Shown here in pieces: positions 39,835 through 50,821 of a DNA stretch of 64,000 nt; within the stretch, counting starts at the first letter, position 1, and every line of letters starts with the position of its first letter. Below the pieces are notes generated by a model, which was given only the letters and a program-made list of their open reading frames with translations, ran no database searches and was not told the DNA's origin. The position numbers and the translations under genes were made by a program. This DNA is from Aptenodytes patagonicus. Taxonomy: Eukaryota; Chordata; Aves; Sphenisciformes; Spheniscidae. Location of the stretch: contig NC_134958.1 in NCBI RefSeq assembly GCF_965638725.1, positions 20,863,964 to 20,927,963 on the forward strand, in the 5' to 3' direction.

Positions 39835-40113
39835 TGAGGTGAAGGCACAAACTGAATCACAGGAGACTCAGTCTGAGCGTAAGGAAACACTTTTCTACTG
39901 TGAGGGTGAACCTTACTGTGTAGGTGACCTTTACTTTACTGGCAAAGGTCTTGCAGGGAGGTTGTGAAATTTCCATTCTTGGAGATATTCCAAAGTCATC
40001 TGGACATGTTCCTGGGCAACTGGCTCCTGTGCTTCAGCAGGGGGGCTGGACGAGATAACCTCCAGAGATCCCTTCCAATCTCAACTGTTTTGTGGTTCTG
40101 TGATTCTGTGAAT
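39835..40113 (+). mobile_element. CR1 LINE, 3' end fragment
   Basis: This is a CR1 3' untranslated tail, with 'tactgtgagggtg', 'ccattcttggagatattc', 'gcaggggggctggacgagataacctccagag' and the 'gtggttctgtgattctgtgaa' end. It belongs to a different CR1 subfamily from the copy at 2.05 kb. It is strongly diverged and 5' truncated. Confidence 0.88.
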
Positions 40114-40159
40114 GACTTCTCTAAGTATATGGGCGGTATAAGGAAAACTAAATAAAGTG

Positions 40160-41252
40160 TTCTAGTGTTGAATGAGCTGGGGAGCCTAGTGACAAAGGCC
40201 AAGGTACTCAGTGCCTTGCTTATCCTTGATTTTTCACTGGTGAAATCTATCCTCAGGTCTCCCAGACCCGTGGGTATGCTGGTAAGGCATGTGGAAATGT
40301 GATATTTCCTACCATAGAGGAAGATAGATAGGCAGCACTTTAACCGTCTGATCATACGGGACCGTGGAACCACATGTAATGCATCTGAGGGTACTGAGCT
40401 GGCTGGCCAACGTCGCTGTGAGGTCACACTATCATCTTGGAAAGGACATGGCGATCATGGGATGTTCCTCGCGACTGGAGAAAGAGAAACATCACACCCA
40501 TCTTCAAGAAATAGAATGTGGTTCTGTTGAAGGATCTGGGGGTCTTGGTAGATCTCAAGGAAGGACAAGAAGCTCTGCTGAAAATGACCTTGGAGTCTTG
40601 GTAACACACAAGCTGAACAGAAGTCAGAGTGTGCCTACATAACAAAGGTGGCTAACAGCATAGTGCACCATATTTAAAAGGAGCAAAGGAAGGAGATTAA
40701 GTGAAGTGATTATCCCCTTTTACTCAGTGCATCTAGAATACTCTGTCCAGCTTTGGGCACCCCAGTACAAGAAAGACCTTGAGAAACTGAAGTGGGTTCA
40801 TTGGAAGGCCATGAAGATGGTCAGGGAGCTGGAGCAGCCAGCTCTCCAATGAGGAGAGACTGAGGGAACTGAGCTTGTTCAGCCTGGAGAAGAGAAGACT
40901 TTGTGAGGACCTGGTAGCATTATAGGTCCCCTCCTAGTAGCAGGACGTTATTGACTGGATAAAGTCAGGCTCTTTATAGTGGTGCCTGATGCGACAATGA
41001 GAGACAATGATGATAGGCTGAAACAAGACAAGTTTAGACTACGTATGAAGAAAAACTTTCCCACAATTAAGGACTGTCAAACATTGGAACAGTTCATCCA
41101 CAGAATTTGTGAAATCCCCATCCTTGGAGGGCTTCAAGATGTGACTGAGCAACCTGGTCTGACCTCTTAGTTTACTCTGCTTTGAGAAGGAATTTGAATT
41201 AGGTGAACTTCTGAGATTCCTTCCAACATGAATTATTCTATAATCCTATGAT
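40160..41252 (+). mobile_element. CR1 LINE, decayed partial ORF2 and 3' end
   Basis: Fragments of reverse-transcriptase-region coding sequence (about 40160-40620) are followed by the C-terminal 'ctgtccagctttgggcaccccagtacaagaaagac' region, the 'agcttgttcagcctggagaagagaag' stretch and a CR1 tail ending near 'ttctataatcctatgatc'. Many stops and frameshifts show it is old. The 40480-40640 part appears to be internally rearranged. Confidence 0.8.
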
Positions 41253-41768
41253 CATAAGGAGAGTGCAAGCCAGTCAGCCTCACCTCAGTCCCTAGGAAGG
41301 CTATGGAGCAAATCAGCCTGAAAACCATGTCCTGGAGCATGAAGAAGAAGGTGATTAGGAATGGTCAGCATGGATTGACTGACAGTAAATATCCTGTGAC
41401 CAACCCCATTGCCTTCTATAGTGGGGTGACTGGCTCAGTGAACAAGGGGAGAGCAGTGGATGTTGTTTGCCTTGATTTTAGCAAGGCCTTTGGAACAGTC
41501 TTCCAAAATATCGTTGTAGCAAAATTGCTGAGATAGAGCTTGGTAAGTGGATGATAAGATGAACAGAAAACTGGCTAGACTACTAGGCTGAAAGGTTATT
41601 GATAAGCAATGTGAAATCCCACTAACAGAAGACTGAAGGTGGCATCCCTCAGGGATCAGTACTGGAGTCAATACTGTTTAAAGTCTTTTCTAACAGTTTG
41701 ATGAAGGAACAGAATGTGTTCTCAGCAAATGTGAGGATTGTTAGGAAGTGATTGGCAGGATGCAGATG
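41253..41768 (+). mobile_element. CR1 LINE, reverse transcriptase fragment (left part of an interrupted copy)
   Basis: Translation gives the CR1 RT order '..QHGLTDSK.P.TNPIAFY.GVT', 'VDVVCLDFSKAF.TV', then a frameshifted 'GGIPQGSVL' equivalent. The copy stops at 'ggatgcagatg' (41758-41768). The CR1 continues about 740 bp later at 42506, so the element is split. Confidence 0.8.
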
Positions 41769-42505
41769 CTGTCTTGTCTGAACTACATACTAGCATGGCA
41801 ACTCCAAAATGCTCAGTCTGTCTGTCCTGAGTGTTCTTTGCTGGCTATGTAAAGCACTGACTCCCCCTCAGTCTCCCATCCCTAGCACCCCCATTCTTCT
41901 CTGGTCCTTCTGATTGCCTGAACAATAGCTTTTGGTAATTTTCCTGATTCAGGCTGTTGTGATCAAGTGCAGGGCTGAGCAAAAGGCACCTCCAGACAGC
42001 ACTAGTCACATGACTTACACATCTTATTAATGCTTTTCCCATTTCTTCACCCTCCCTTTCACTGCCATTTTTCCTCTCTTTCCTGTTCCTGTTCAACTCC
42101 CAGTTCGTAATTACTTTTTCCCATCAGTCTCTGTTTTGCTACATGCATCTCCAAATTCAGTATTTCTGACACTGATGCAATTTCAGCCTTAAATGTTATC
42201 ACTGATATGGGGACCTAAATGCACTTGGCTTTGCAAGACTCTACTCCCCAAAAGGTCCCCGAAATTCTGCTCCAGTTATCTGTAAAGTTCACCTATTTCT
42301 CACATGACTATCATTTAACCATATATGAAATCCAGCCATCCAAGTCATGAATGTATAGTTTTCCAACTTCTTACACTGTTATCGATCATGCTGAAATTTC
42401 TATTTTCACATCCAGTAGCTCATCCTGTTCAGTTAGATAAACCTCTGGCCAGGGCCTATTCGCCAGCTACTTGCCTGCAGCACTAACATGAATGGTATCA
42501 GATAA
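41769..42505. other. insert of about 740 bp within a CR1 copy, unrecognised
   Basis: This sits between two parts of one CR1 that are adjacent in the consensus ('ggatgcagatg' and 'aagcagtcaacac.ctgcaa'). No TG...CA ends, no flanking duplication and no open frame of interest are visible. It could be an old non-autonomous element, or unrelated DNA brought in by rearrangement. Confidence 0.4.
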
Positions 42506-43350
42506 GGAAGCAGTCAACACACTGCAACGTAGGGTTGCCATTCAGAGACACCTCATCAAGCTAGAAAACTGAGCAGAAAGGAAGCTCAGGAAGCTCAGTC
42601 AAGGCAAGTTCAAAGTTCTTGCCCTGAAATGAAAACAAACAAACAAAACCAACCCAAAAAACAAAATGAAATAAAAACCCCATACAGTGGGACTGGCCGA
42701 GGGCTGCCTGGCTAGAGAGGAACTCTGCAGAAAAGGAGATGGGGGTGCTTGCTCAACAGCAAACTAAGAGGAATCAACAGTGTGCCCTAGCAGCAAAGAA
42801 AGCCAAACACACACTGGGGTACATTAGCAGGAATGTAGCCAGCAGGTAAAGGGAAATTATTCTTCCCCTCTGTTCAGCAATTGCAGACCTCATTTTGAGT
42901 AGTGTGTCCAGTCTGGGCTCCACAGGACCAGAAAGACATTGACACACTGGAGAAGGTCCAGAAGAAAACACTGAGATTTTCAGGGTGCTGGAGCATATGG
43001 CATATGTGAGAACCTGGTATGTTCAGTCTGAGGAAGAAAAAGGTGAAGGGTGGATCTTACCACTGCACTAAAATAGTACAAGGGGCAATGACCGTAGGTT
43101 GCAAGGAGGGAATTTCCATTTAGATGCAAGGATATTTATTTATTTACTTACTGGTATCATGAAGGTGGTAAAAGACTGTAACAGGGATCCATAGACGTTG
43201 TGACATCTCAATTCTCGAAAATACTCACATCCTGAAAGTCCATGGTCCTCAGAAATCCCGTTCTAAGTTGGCCCTGTTTGGAGCATGGGATTGGACTAGA
43301 TGACCATGAGAGGTCCCTTCCCTCCTATGTCACTCTATGACTCTGTAGTT
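42506..43350 (+). mobile_element. CR1 LINE, ORF2 C-terminus and 3' end (right part of interrupted copy)
   Basis: In order: 'gcagtcaaca..ctgcaa..agggttgccat', 'aactctgcagaaaaggagatgggggtgct', 'cagtgtgccctagcagcaaagaaagccaa', 'gtgtccagtctgggctcc' and a tail ending 'cctatgtcactctatgactctgta'. These are successive CR1 ORF2 C-terminal and tail landmarks. The copy is old, with stops and small indels. Confidence 0.85.
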
Positions 43351-44382
43351 CCCTCTGTGGGGTAGTCAGAGTACTGCACTGGCAGTAATTGACACCTGCT
43401 TCGGTCCAGAAATGTTTTACTGGCTTTGTCACTCCCCTTCCCAGACAGCTACATCCCATTCCTAAAACTATCACCCAACATCAACCTCCTCTTAAGATCC
43501 CTATTACTGTAAGGATATGAACTATTTAGAATTAGGTCTTTGCTTATGCATGGAATAAGACCTGAGACTGGAAGCAGAAAGCTCTTACTTCCTGCCTCCC
43601 AGGAGAGAGGAATCAATTTCTTAAAACCATGGGGGACTTACTGTGGACTTTGGTGGTTTGTGTCTCCTTGCAATGGAAAGAATGCTGTGCAAAGAAGTCT
43701 CTCATGCTGAAGAAGGCCATTTGTAGGCAAGGATTAATGGGTCAAGGATCATTCCTAGAGCTACTGAGATTCTTTCTTCAAAAAGACAAAGGCTTGCACT
43801 GTGCTCTGTGGCTGAGAAGGTGATTATAGCAGAAGCTTCACTTTTTTTCCCCCTGAGCTGAGCCCGCTCAGCTCTATATACTCAGCTTATCCTGCTGGAG
43901 CATTGTGTGAGTCATTAATGCATAAAAATCTTTTTTTTTTGTGCAAGGGGCTTTAGGTGGGGGGAGAGGCTCAAACTGTTTCTGGCAAAGGCTCAAACTG
44001 TTTCTGGCTTTTCTCTTCCCACTGCCCTCCTCTGACAAACTGGGGACAGTGAGAGCAGCAGGCAGGGAGCAGGGAAAGTAAGTTTAAAAATATACGAAAG
44101 ATAAGGATACCTGGTTTATGAGAATATCTGGTTAAGGATATCTGGCTCCTGTTCAGGAGAAGGATTGGGCCTACAGTGTTAACCATGTTTGTGTGTTTGC
44201 TACTGGTATTTATGTGGGTGCTGGTAAAGGCACTGCTTTCTGAGTGTTGGTGTCTGTGGCTGGCCATGTGTGTACTCTGGGGGGGAGGGGGGGGACAACA
44301 CCAAAGGTGACAGGTTTCAGCCTTTTTTAACAGAGAAGTTATGGGTATGGTGGCCAGTTGGGAGAGGGGTGTTTTGGGGACA
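43351..44382. other. non-coding stretch with palindrome and short duplication
   Basis: No gene seen. It contains a perfect 9-bp inverted repeat directly before a TATATA string (43855-43880) and a 19-bp direct duplication (43968-43986 and 43990-44008). Both are described under findings. Confidence 0.5.
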
Positions 44383-44386
44383 GTAT

Positions 44387-44940
44387 TGTTGTCCCGAATG
44401 CAGGCTCGTTACCCGGTGCGCAATGCCAATTTACACACCGAGGCAAGGTATTTCCATTTCTTTTATTCTAGTTTGCACAAAGTAGGGAGCTAGGTGGTAG
44501 CCCACAAAAGGCTAGCTCTCTGATTATCAAAACTTCACACTATTTATATTCTACCACCTATTGGTTAAATTATTCTCTCGCTTCTTATGTTAATTAGTCC
44601 ACATGCTCAGTCTTTCTCTTCTTTCTTGAGTCGGTGGGCTGAGTCGGTGGTCATGATCTCCCCTTGTCGGAATTAACCCTCCTTCACTTTTAGTTTCACG
44701 CTTCAGCTGTTGCAGCCAAATTCTTATGGTTTTGCTCATAAAACAAGTTATCTCCTAACAGCCTGATTTATACAAGCCAAGATGCCCTGTTTGTCCAGGA
44801 TGTTTCCGATTTATCTCCCTTGGGATTAGATGCCATGCCAAGTATTTACTTTGAACCTCCCCAGCCTTGAATAGTTAACAAAGCACTGGACAAAATAATT
44901 GCAACATTAATCAATGGCAGCCTTCTGCAAACTTACATCA
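44387..44940 (-). mobile_element. solo LTR of an endogenous retrovirus, minus strand
   Basis: A 554-bp element starts TGTTGTCCCG on the + strand and ends with CA. It is flanked by GTAT on both sides (44383-44386 and 44941-44944); the flanking match can be read as 6 bp, CAGTAT. On the minus strand TATAAATA (44541-44548) is followed about 75 bp later by AATAAA (44462-44467), the order expected of U3 and R. No internal retroviral sequence adjoins it, so it is a solo LTR left by recombination. Confidence 0.82.
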
Positions 44941-44944
44941 GTAT

Positions 44945-46913
44945 GACGTGCTTCTCTTTGTTGTTCAGGACTCTGGGGTTTTAGGCAAAAGGAAATATTT
45001 AAAGTAGATTTTAGATTCTTCTTCTTTCCTTCTTCTCTCCAAAGGCTCAGCAAATATGGACTCAGTGAAGAAACTCATTGGGGTCTGGCTCACCTAAGAA
45101 AGATCAAGCCCAGCCTGAAAAAAGGGTACGTCTTTTAAACAGGACTTTTTGCAGCCTAGGTGTCAGGCCTCATGGCTCTGACACTAGTGTAGCACATGGG
45201 TTAAAAGTTAAGGAGGGACCAAATAAATGTTTGATCCATTTTAAGGATTGTCCCTTAATGCCAGTAACAATGCTGAGCATGTGGGGCCTTGACTGGCCAC
45301 GCAGTCTCAGGGCAAATCATGCTCAGGACAATAGGATCTGAATTTTATCCAAGTGCCGTTCAAATAGATCCCCCTTCACGATCCTATCTGAGTGGGGAAG
45401 GAATCAGAGTGCAAAAGGAAACGGGACAGTGATGCAGCAAGCAATGAGCATACGGATGAGTCCAGGAACTTCCTTCTTTCATACTCCAGTGATTTGGAGT
45501 TCAGTGGACTTGCGTCAGATGCAAAGAGAGATATTTCTTCACTTTCCATGGCTCATTTATAGGGATTTGTATACTCATGGTGCTTTCTGTAGGTTTGTCT
45601 GATTTCACAGTTCTCAAGAGCATCATTTCTGTCTCCATTTTAACTATATATTTGTCAAGGATGATGTTTGCACCACTATTACTGAATTCAAATATAGTTC
45701 CTTTTGCACTGTGACATCATTCCTTCCTGTAGTCAGTGTTAATCTCAGACTATTGTCCAGTGATCAGGGCCAGTGCAGTTCCCAAGGATAGTTCTTTTGG
45801 CTGAGCTAGAAAGACTTTTCCCCCCTTCTGTGGACCTTCTGGGTTTTCTCAAGAAAATTATGTAGGGCGCCATGTAGGTCCCAGGATGCCCACAGAAAAC
45901 TTGACCCCCAAGGTCCAGAACAGGACTGCGAGAGATAGTGGAGGGATTAAACCATTTCCACATGAATTGGAAGCTTCTCTTTTTCTGCCATGCTATTGCT
46001 TTGTGTGTTGTGGGGTTATATTTGAGAGGCATTCCTAAAAGAAGAAATGCAGATGCATGGCATGCAGAGAAGAACATTTGTACCCATTAGAGTATGGAGA
46101 AGTTTGGGCCAACTAGCTGTGCCAAAAGATTTATGTGGGAGGCATCACCCCAAAGAAAGAAGCTGAAGGAAAACTGGTGAGCAATGTTGCGTAGGAGGCC
46201 ACCTACAAAGTGTGTGAGGAGGGAGGAGTTAGTGAAAAGTCTTCTGTAAGCTGAGTGGAAGTGCTGAGCTTTTGGCAGTTGTCCACTCTTCCAAAAGGTG
46301 AAAAAGCAAGACGTGTAGAAAGCTAGAGGGAAGCCAGGAGCAGAGTATGGAGAGAATCATGACATGGCTAAAGAGTGGGGAGGAGCGGGAAACTAGGTGA
46401 GGAGGAAAAGCTAACAGAGTTATGAGCAGGACAAAGCACAGTAAGAACAAGGTGCAGGGAGAGAAAAATGGGACATGGCTAGCAGAGGTAATTGATGGAG
46501 TCAAGCAACTCTGAAAAATCAGCCACAACAATCAGGTTAGGTCAGCTTCACTGGGCCTTGATCTCAGCAAAGCTTAACATCTTAACCTACCAGTCAATAC
46601 AGGAGGGGAAAACCAGCCAGCTGTCCCACCATGCAGGAGGCAGTACCTCAGGAAGGGTTGTAACAGCTGAAGAGGTTCCCGCAATCTCCAGATAGCCTCT
46701 TCCCACATTCCTTCTTAGTCAGAAAAGGGGAAATTATGACAAGCCTGCATCTGCTGCTTTGGGGCACTTGAGAGCACCACCACTGCTCTTAGAGTGACCA
46801 AATGATCGATGCCTGTCTGGAAGGTTCTCTACAGGAGGAATAGTAGGACTTGACTTTCCTCCAGAACCTTATTTATGTGGAAAAAACATAACCAAAAGAA
46901 AGTCCTCAGCCCT
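44945..46913. other. non-coding stretch, no gene seen
   Basis: No supportable exon or repeat. The frames at 45078-45341 and 45745-46077 have no recognisable domain. A CACTGTG at about 45708 has no nonamer at 12 or 23 bp and no J core. Confidence 0.5.
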
Positions 46914-47714
46914 TGTGGCGGGTTGACCCTGGCTAGCTGCCAGACACCCAGTCACTCTCTCACTCCCCCTCCTCAACAGGACAGGGGGAGAAAATAAAAT
47001 TAAAAGCTTGCGGGTCAAGATAAAGACAGGGAGGTCACTTACCAATTACCATCATGGGCAGAACAGACTTGATTTGGGAAACATTAATTTAATCCATTTT
47101 CAATTAAAATAGAGTTCAATGGTGTGAAACAAACACAAAATTAAGACGACACCTTCGCCACTGCGAGTCACGGTGGGTTCCAGCCAGCTCAGCAATGAAA
47201 AACACTGACCCACCACGTGACAAAATTTGAACCAGTCAGAGGAACGTATGTACCTCAGCTCAAACTTACTAAAGAAAGGGTGGTAACCACTGGGGAAGGG
47301 GGCACAAGTGGAGGTGCAAAAGGAGGCATATGAAGAAGCACAAAGTGAGAAACAGCACAAGGTATAAAGGGAGATTCAGGAGGAGATGTCTGAGGATGAA
47401 TGTGAGGACAAATATGAAGACATACAGAAGAATATAAGTTGCAGATTCAACTCGAGAAGACTGTAGCCTGTGGAGGAACCCATACTGGAGCAGGTGCAAC
47501 TCCAAAGGGATTGTTACCCATGGAACAATCCACACCAGAACAGCTGAAAATAATAAGAAACAAGGAGCAACAAGAAAGGAAACCAGTACAGGCTAACCCA
47601 AATCAACACCTATTGCCTTGCTGAGCAACTGGCATGGCAGCATGAGAAACAGAAAAAGGCCTTCATGCTGTGTGCTGTGTAAGCACTGTTCAGCAATAGC
47701 TCAAACATGAGTGT

Positions 47715-47719
47715 GTTAT
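47715..47719. repeat. target-site duplication GTTAT (left copy)
   Basis: A perfect 5-bp copy of the bases at 48265-48269, directly before the TG of the younger LTR. Five bases is the usual duplication length for ERVL-class insertions. Confidence 0.85.
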
Positions 47720-48264
47720 TGTCCTGGTTTCAGCTGGGATAGAGTTAATTTTCTTCCTAGTAGCTGGTACACTGCTGTGTTTTGGATTTAGTATGAGAAT
47801 CATGTTGATAACACAGTGATATTTCAGTTGTTGCGAAGTAGTGTTTACACTAGTCAAGGACTTTTCAGCTTCTCCTGCCCTGCCAGCGAGAAGCTGGGAG
47901 GGGGCACAGCCAGGACAGCTGACCCAAACTGGCCAAAGGGATATTCCATACCATACAACGTCATGCTCGGGATATAAACTGGGGGGAGTTGGCCGGGGGA
48001 GGGGTGACAGCTGCTCGGGAACTGGCTGGGCATCGGTCGGCGGGTGGTGAGCAATTGCATTGTGCATCACTTATTGTGTATATTCTTTTGTCATTATTAT
48101 TATTATTTTCCCTTCCTTTTCTTTCCTATTAAACTGTTTCTATCTCAACCCACGAATTTTACTTTTTTTTTTTTTCCACGACTCTCTCCCCCATCCCACT
48201 GGGGCAGGGGGAGTGAGCGAATGGCTGTGTGGTGTTTAGCTGCCTGCTGGGTTAAACCACAACA
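47720..48264 (+). mobile_element. solo LTR, ERVL-like, inserted in an older relative
   Basis: A 545-bp LTR starts TGTCCTGG and ends CCACAACA, with a GTTAT duplication on both sides. It holds a TATA box (TATAAA, 47973-47978) and a poly(A)-signal variant ATTAAA (48128-48133) followed by T-rich sequence. Its first 90 bp match the inverted copy at 48265-48356 well, so both belong to one LTR superfamily in opposite orientation. The perfect duplication and sharp ends suggest this is the younger of the two. Confidence 0.9.
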
Positions 48265-48269
48265 GTTAT
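48265..48269. repeat. target-site duplication GTTAT (right copy)
   Basis: Matches 47715-47719 exactly. It is also part of the older LTR's own sequence, which shows where the younger copy landed. Confidence 0.85.
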
Positions 48270-48837
48270 CAACACTGATTTGGTCACAGATACAAAACAT
48301 AGCACCATATGAACTACTATGAAGAAAATTAACTCTATCCCAGCTAAACCCAGTATAATCTCCACCCCTTATGCCATACCATTTACATCATGCTCAGGTC
48401 CCATACTGATGTATCCAATACATCCTCATTAACCAAAACCCCTTCCCATCCTTTGATTTATACAGAAATCATTCCCTTAGTCTATGGGCCACACTGTAAA
48501 ATGTCAATAAAATGTCCATTGAGTTCATTTAGTCCATGACTTTGGGCTCCATCTGTTATGGTGGTCATTCATGACAGGAGAGGTGGTGTGTTACGTGGAG
48601 TTATTGGGCACCAAACCCAGCTCAGGTCAGGTCATCGCTGCACTTGCACTGCTTCTTGTGGTGCTCATTCTCCATTGGTTCAGGTGGTTCCTTCTATAGT
48701 GCTTCCTACAACATACAACTTCAATCATGGGTTAAAACAATTTAAAGGTATATCCATTACAATCTCCATCCCTGGACCAACCTTCCTTTGGACCAGGTTA
48801 TAGGGTTTAACATTGCAATGAACTTCTCCCCTTGCCC

Positions 48838-49000
48838 CTGCTCCAGCATGGACTTATCTACAGACCACAGTCCCTTAGGGGTGTACTTGCTGCAGCATGG
48901 ACTTATTCATGGACCAGTCTGTTCAAGGGTATACCTGCTGCAGAGTGGACTTATCCACAGCCACAGTTGATTCAAGACGTACCTGCTCCAGCATTGCATC
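48838..49000. repeat. tandem array of ~48-50 bp units in the ERV internal region
   Basis: Three full units and one partial unit begin with 'tgct(c/g)cag.(g/a)tggacttat', at about 48838, 48888, 48936 and 48983. Similar arrays occur in the non-coding 3' part of avian ERVL relatives, as I recall. The open frame through them is not thought to be coding. Confidence 0.65.
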
Positions 49001-49019
49001 AAAAGACCTGCATTAAGAT

Positions 49020-49542
49020 CAGTGCCGAGAAGAAGCAAAGAGTTATGGTCATAGGTGACTCACTCCTGAGAGGAATGGAGGCACCCTTCTGCAGACTGGA
49101 CCCTCTTTCCAGGGAAGTTTGCTGCCTCCCTGGGGACTGAATCAGGGATGTGACCAGGCAACTGACAAACTTAGTACAGCCTTTGGATTATTAACCACTC
49201 CTGCTCTTTCACGTGGGTTCTAATGATGTTGCAAGAAGTCCAAGGTCAATCAAAAGAGATTTCAGAGCCATGGGAAGAATGCTAAAGGATTCAGGAGCAC
49301 AGGTATTGTTTTCCTCAATCCTCCCAGTAATGGGGAGAGACATTGGAAGAAACAGGTGTGCCCAAGACATCAATACTTGTCTCCAACACTGGTGCCTCCA
49401 CCAGAACTTTGGTTTTTATAACAACGGAAGAGCCTTTGAGACACAAAGTATGCTAAGGCCTGATGGGATCCACTTGTCCCAATGGTGGAAACACTTCTTT
49501 GCTCGTAAGCTGGCAAGACTGATTGAGAGGGCTTTAAACTAG
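49020..49542 (+). pseudogene. CR1 ORF1 C-terminal esterase-like (SGNH) domain, broken
   Basis: The frame carries the SGNH-hydrolase landmarks in order: 'VIGDSLLRG' (the GDS block with the nucleophile Ser), 'MGSNDV' (the block with Asn) and 'DGIHLS' (the Asp-X-X-His block). The frame is broken by a stop near 49141. An esterase domain in ORF1 is established for CR1-clade LINEs. Here it is only a relic, although all three motif blocks survive. Confidence 0.75.
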
Positions 49543-49612
49543 AATCAATGGGGGAAGGGGATACCATCAGGAGAGCTGAAGGTAAGCCAAGAGTTGGCAT
49601 GGCACCACCTGA

Positions 49613-50325
49613 GTGTGGCACAGCTTCACAGACACTATGGGTTTAGGAACACATCTAAAATGCTTGTACACCAATGCACGCAGTATAAGAAACAAACAGG
49701 ATGAATGGGAAGCGTTGGTCTGTTCCCAGAGCTGTGATGTCATTGGTACTAGTGAGACTTGGTGGAATGAGTCCCACGACTGGAGTGCTGGGATGGAGGG
49801 CTTATAGGCTGTTCAGGAGGGATAGGCAGGGCAGGCAAGGTGGAGGAGTTGCACTGTATGTAAGGGAGAGGTTTGACTGTACAACCCTTACAGTTAGCAA
49901 TGATGTGGTTGAGAGCCTCTGGGTGAGGATTAGGGGGACGGAAAACAAAGGAGATGTTGTAGTGGGTGTCTACTATTGATTGCCCAGCCACTGATGATTT
50001 ATTCTATAGGCAATTGGGAGAAATCTCTGGATCGGTAGCCCTTGAGCTTATGGGAGATTTCAACTTCCCAGACATCAACTGGGAGTACCATACTGCTGTG
50101 ACAAGCAAGTCTGGGAAATTCCTGAAGTTTGTTGAAGATAATTTCCTGTCACAAATACTTAGTTAGCCAACTAGGAAAGATGCCCTCCTAGACTTGTTAT
50201 TTGTGAATAGAGAAGGACCGTGGGAGATGTGATGGTAAGTGGTTGCCTTGACCACAGCGATCATGAAATTGTTGAGTTTAAAGCTGTCGGTGTAATGAGA
50301 AAAAAGGACAACAGAGTTACTACCT
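49613..50325 (+). pseudogene. CR1 ORF2 endonuclease domain, broken
   Basis: In shifting frames, an apurinic-type endonuclease shows 'YTNARSIRNK' (first block), 'TETWW'-like 'SETWWNE', 'GVALYVRE', 'MGDFNFPDINW' (the GDFN block) and 'SDHEIVEF' (the SDH block). Small indels break the frame near 49975, 50163 and 50220. Confidence 0.8.
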
Positions 50326-50329
50326 GGAC

Positions 50330-50821
50330 TTGTGCAAAGCATTTGACACTGTCCCACATTACATCCTTGTCTCTGAATTGGAGAGACATGGATTTGATGG
50401 ATGGACCGCTCGGTGGATAAGGAATTGGCTGGATGGTCGCACTCAAAGAGTTGCGGTCAACGGCTTGATGTCCAAGTGGAGACCAGTGATGACTGGCTTT
50501 CCTCAGGGGTCGGTATTGGGCCTAGCGCTGTTTAACATCTTTGTCGGCAACATAGACAGTGGGATTGAGTGCAGCCTCAGCAAGTTTGCAGATGACACCA
50601 AGCTGAGTGGTGCTGTTGACATGCTGGAGGGAAGGGATGCCATCCAGAGAGACCTTGGCAGGCTTGAGAGGTGGGCCCATGTGAACCTCACGAAGTTCAA
50701 CAAGGCCAAGTGCAAGGTCCTGCACATGGGTTGGGACAATCCCAAGAACAAATACAGGCTGTGTGGAGAATGGATTGAGAGCAGCCCTGAGGAGAAGGAC
50801 TTGGGGGTACTGGTTGATTAG
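50330..50821 (+). pseudogene. CR1 ORF2 reverse transcriptase, C-terminal part
   Basis: An open frame of 163 codons gives 'FDTVPH', 'GFPQGSVLG' (normally GVPQGSVLG) and 'FADD', the catalytic YADD-type motif, then the thumb. It ends at a TAG before 'KLSMSQKC'. The rest continues in frame at 50831-51184. The N-terminal half of RT is deleted. Confidence 0.85.

Larger units (their letters stand above)
46914..49010 (-). mobile_element. old ERVL-like element, 3' internal end plus 3' LTR, broken by a younger LTR
   Basis: Read on the minus strand, internal non-coding sequence (from about 49010) ends at a purine-rich tract (aaggggtggaga) next to an LTR start at 48356. The LTR continues to 48265, is interrupted by the plus-strand LTR, resumes at 47719 and ends near 46914 with ...CAACCCGCCACA. 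Removing the insert and one copy of GTTAT restores a continuous LTR sequence. The 5' half of the provirus is absent. Its boundary with the CR1 at about 49015 is approximate. It contains no intact coding frame. Confidence 0.75.
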
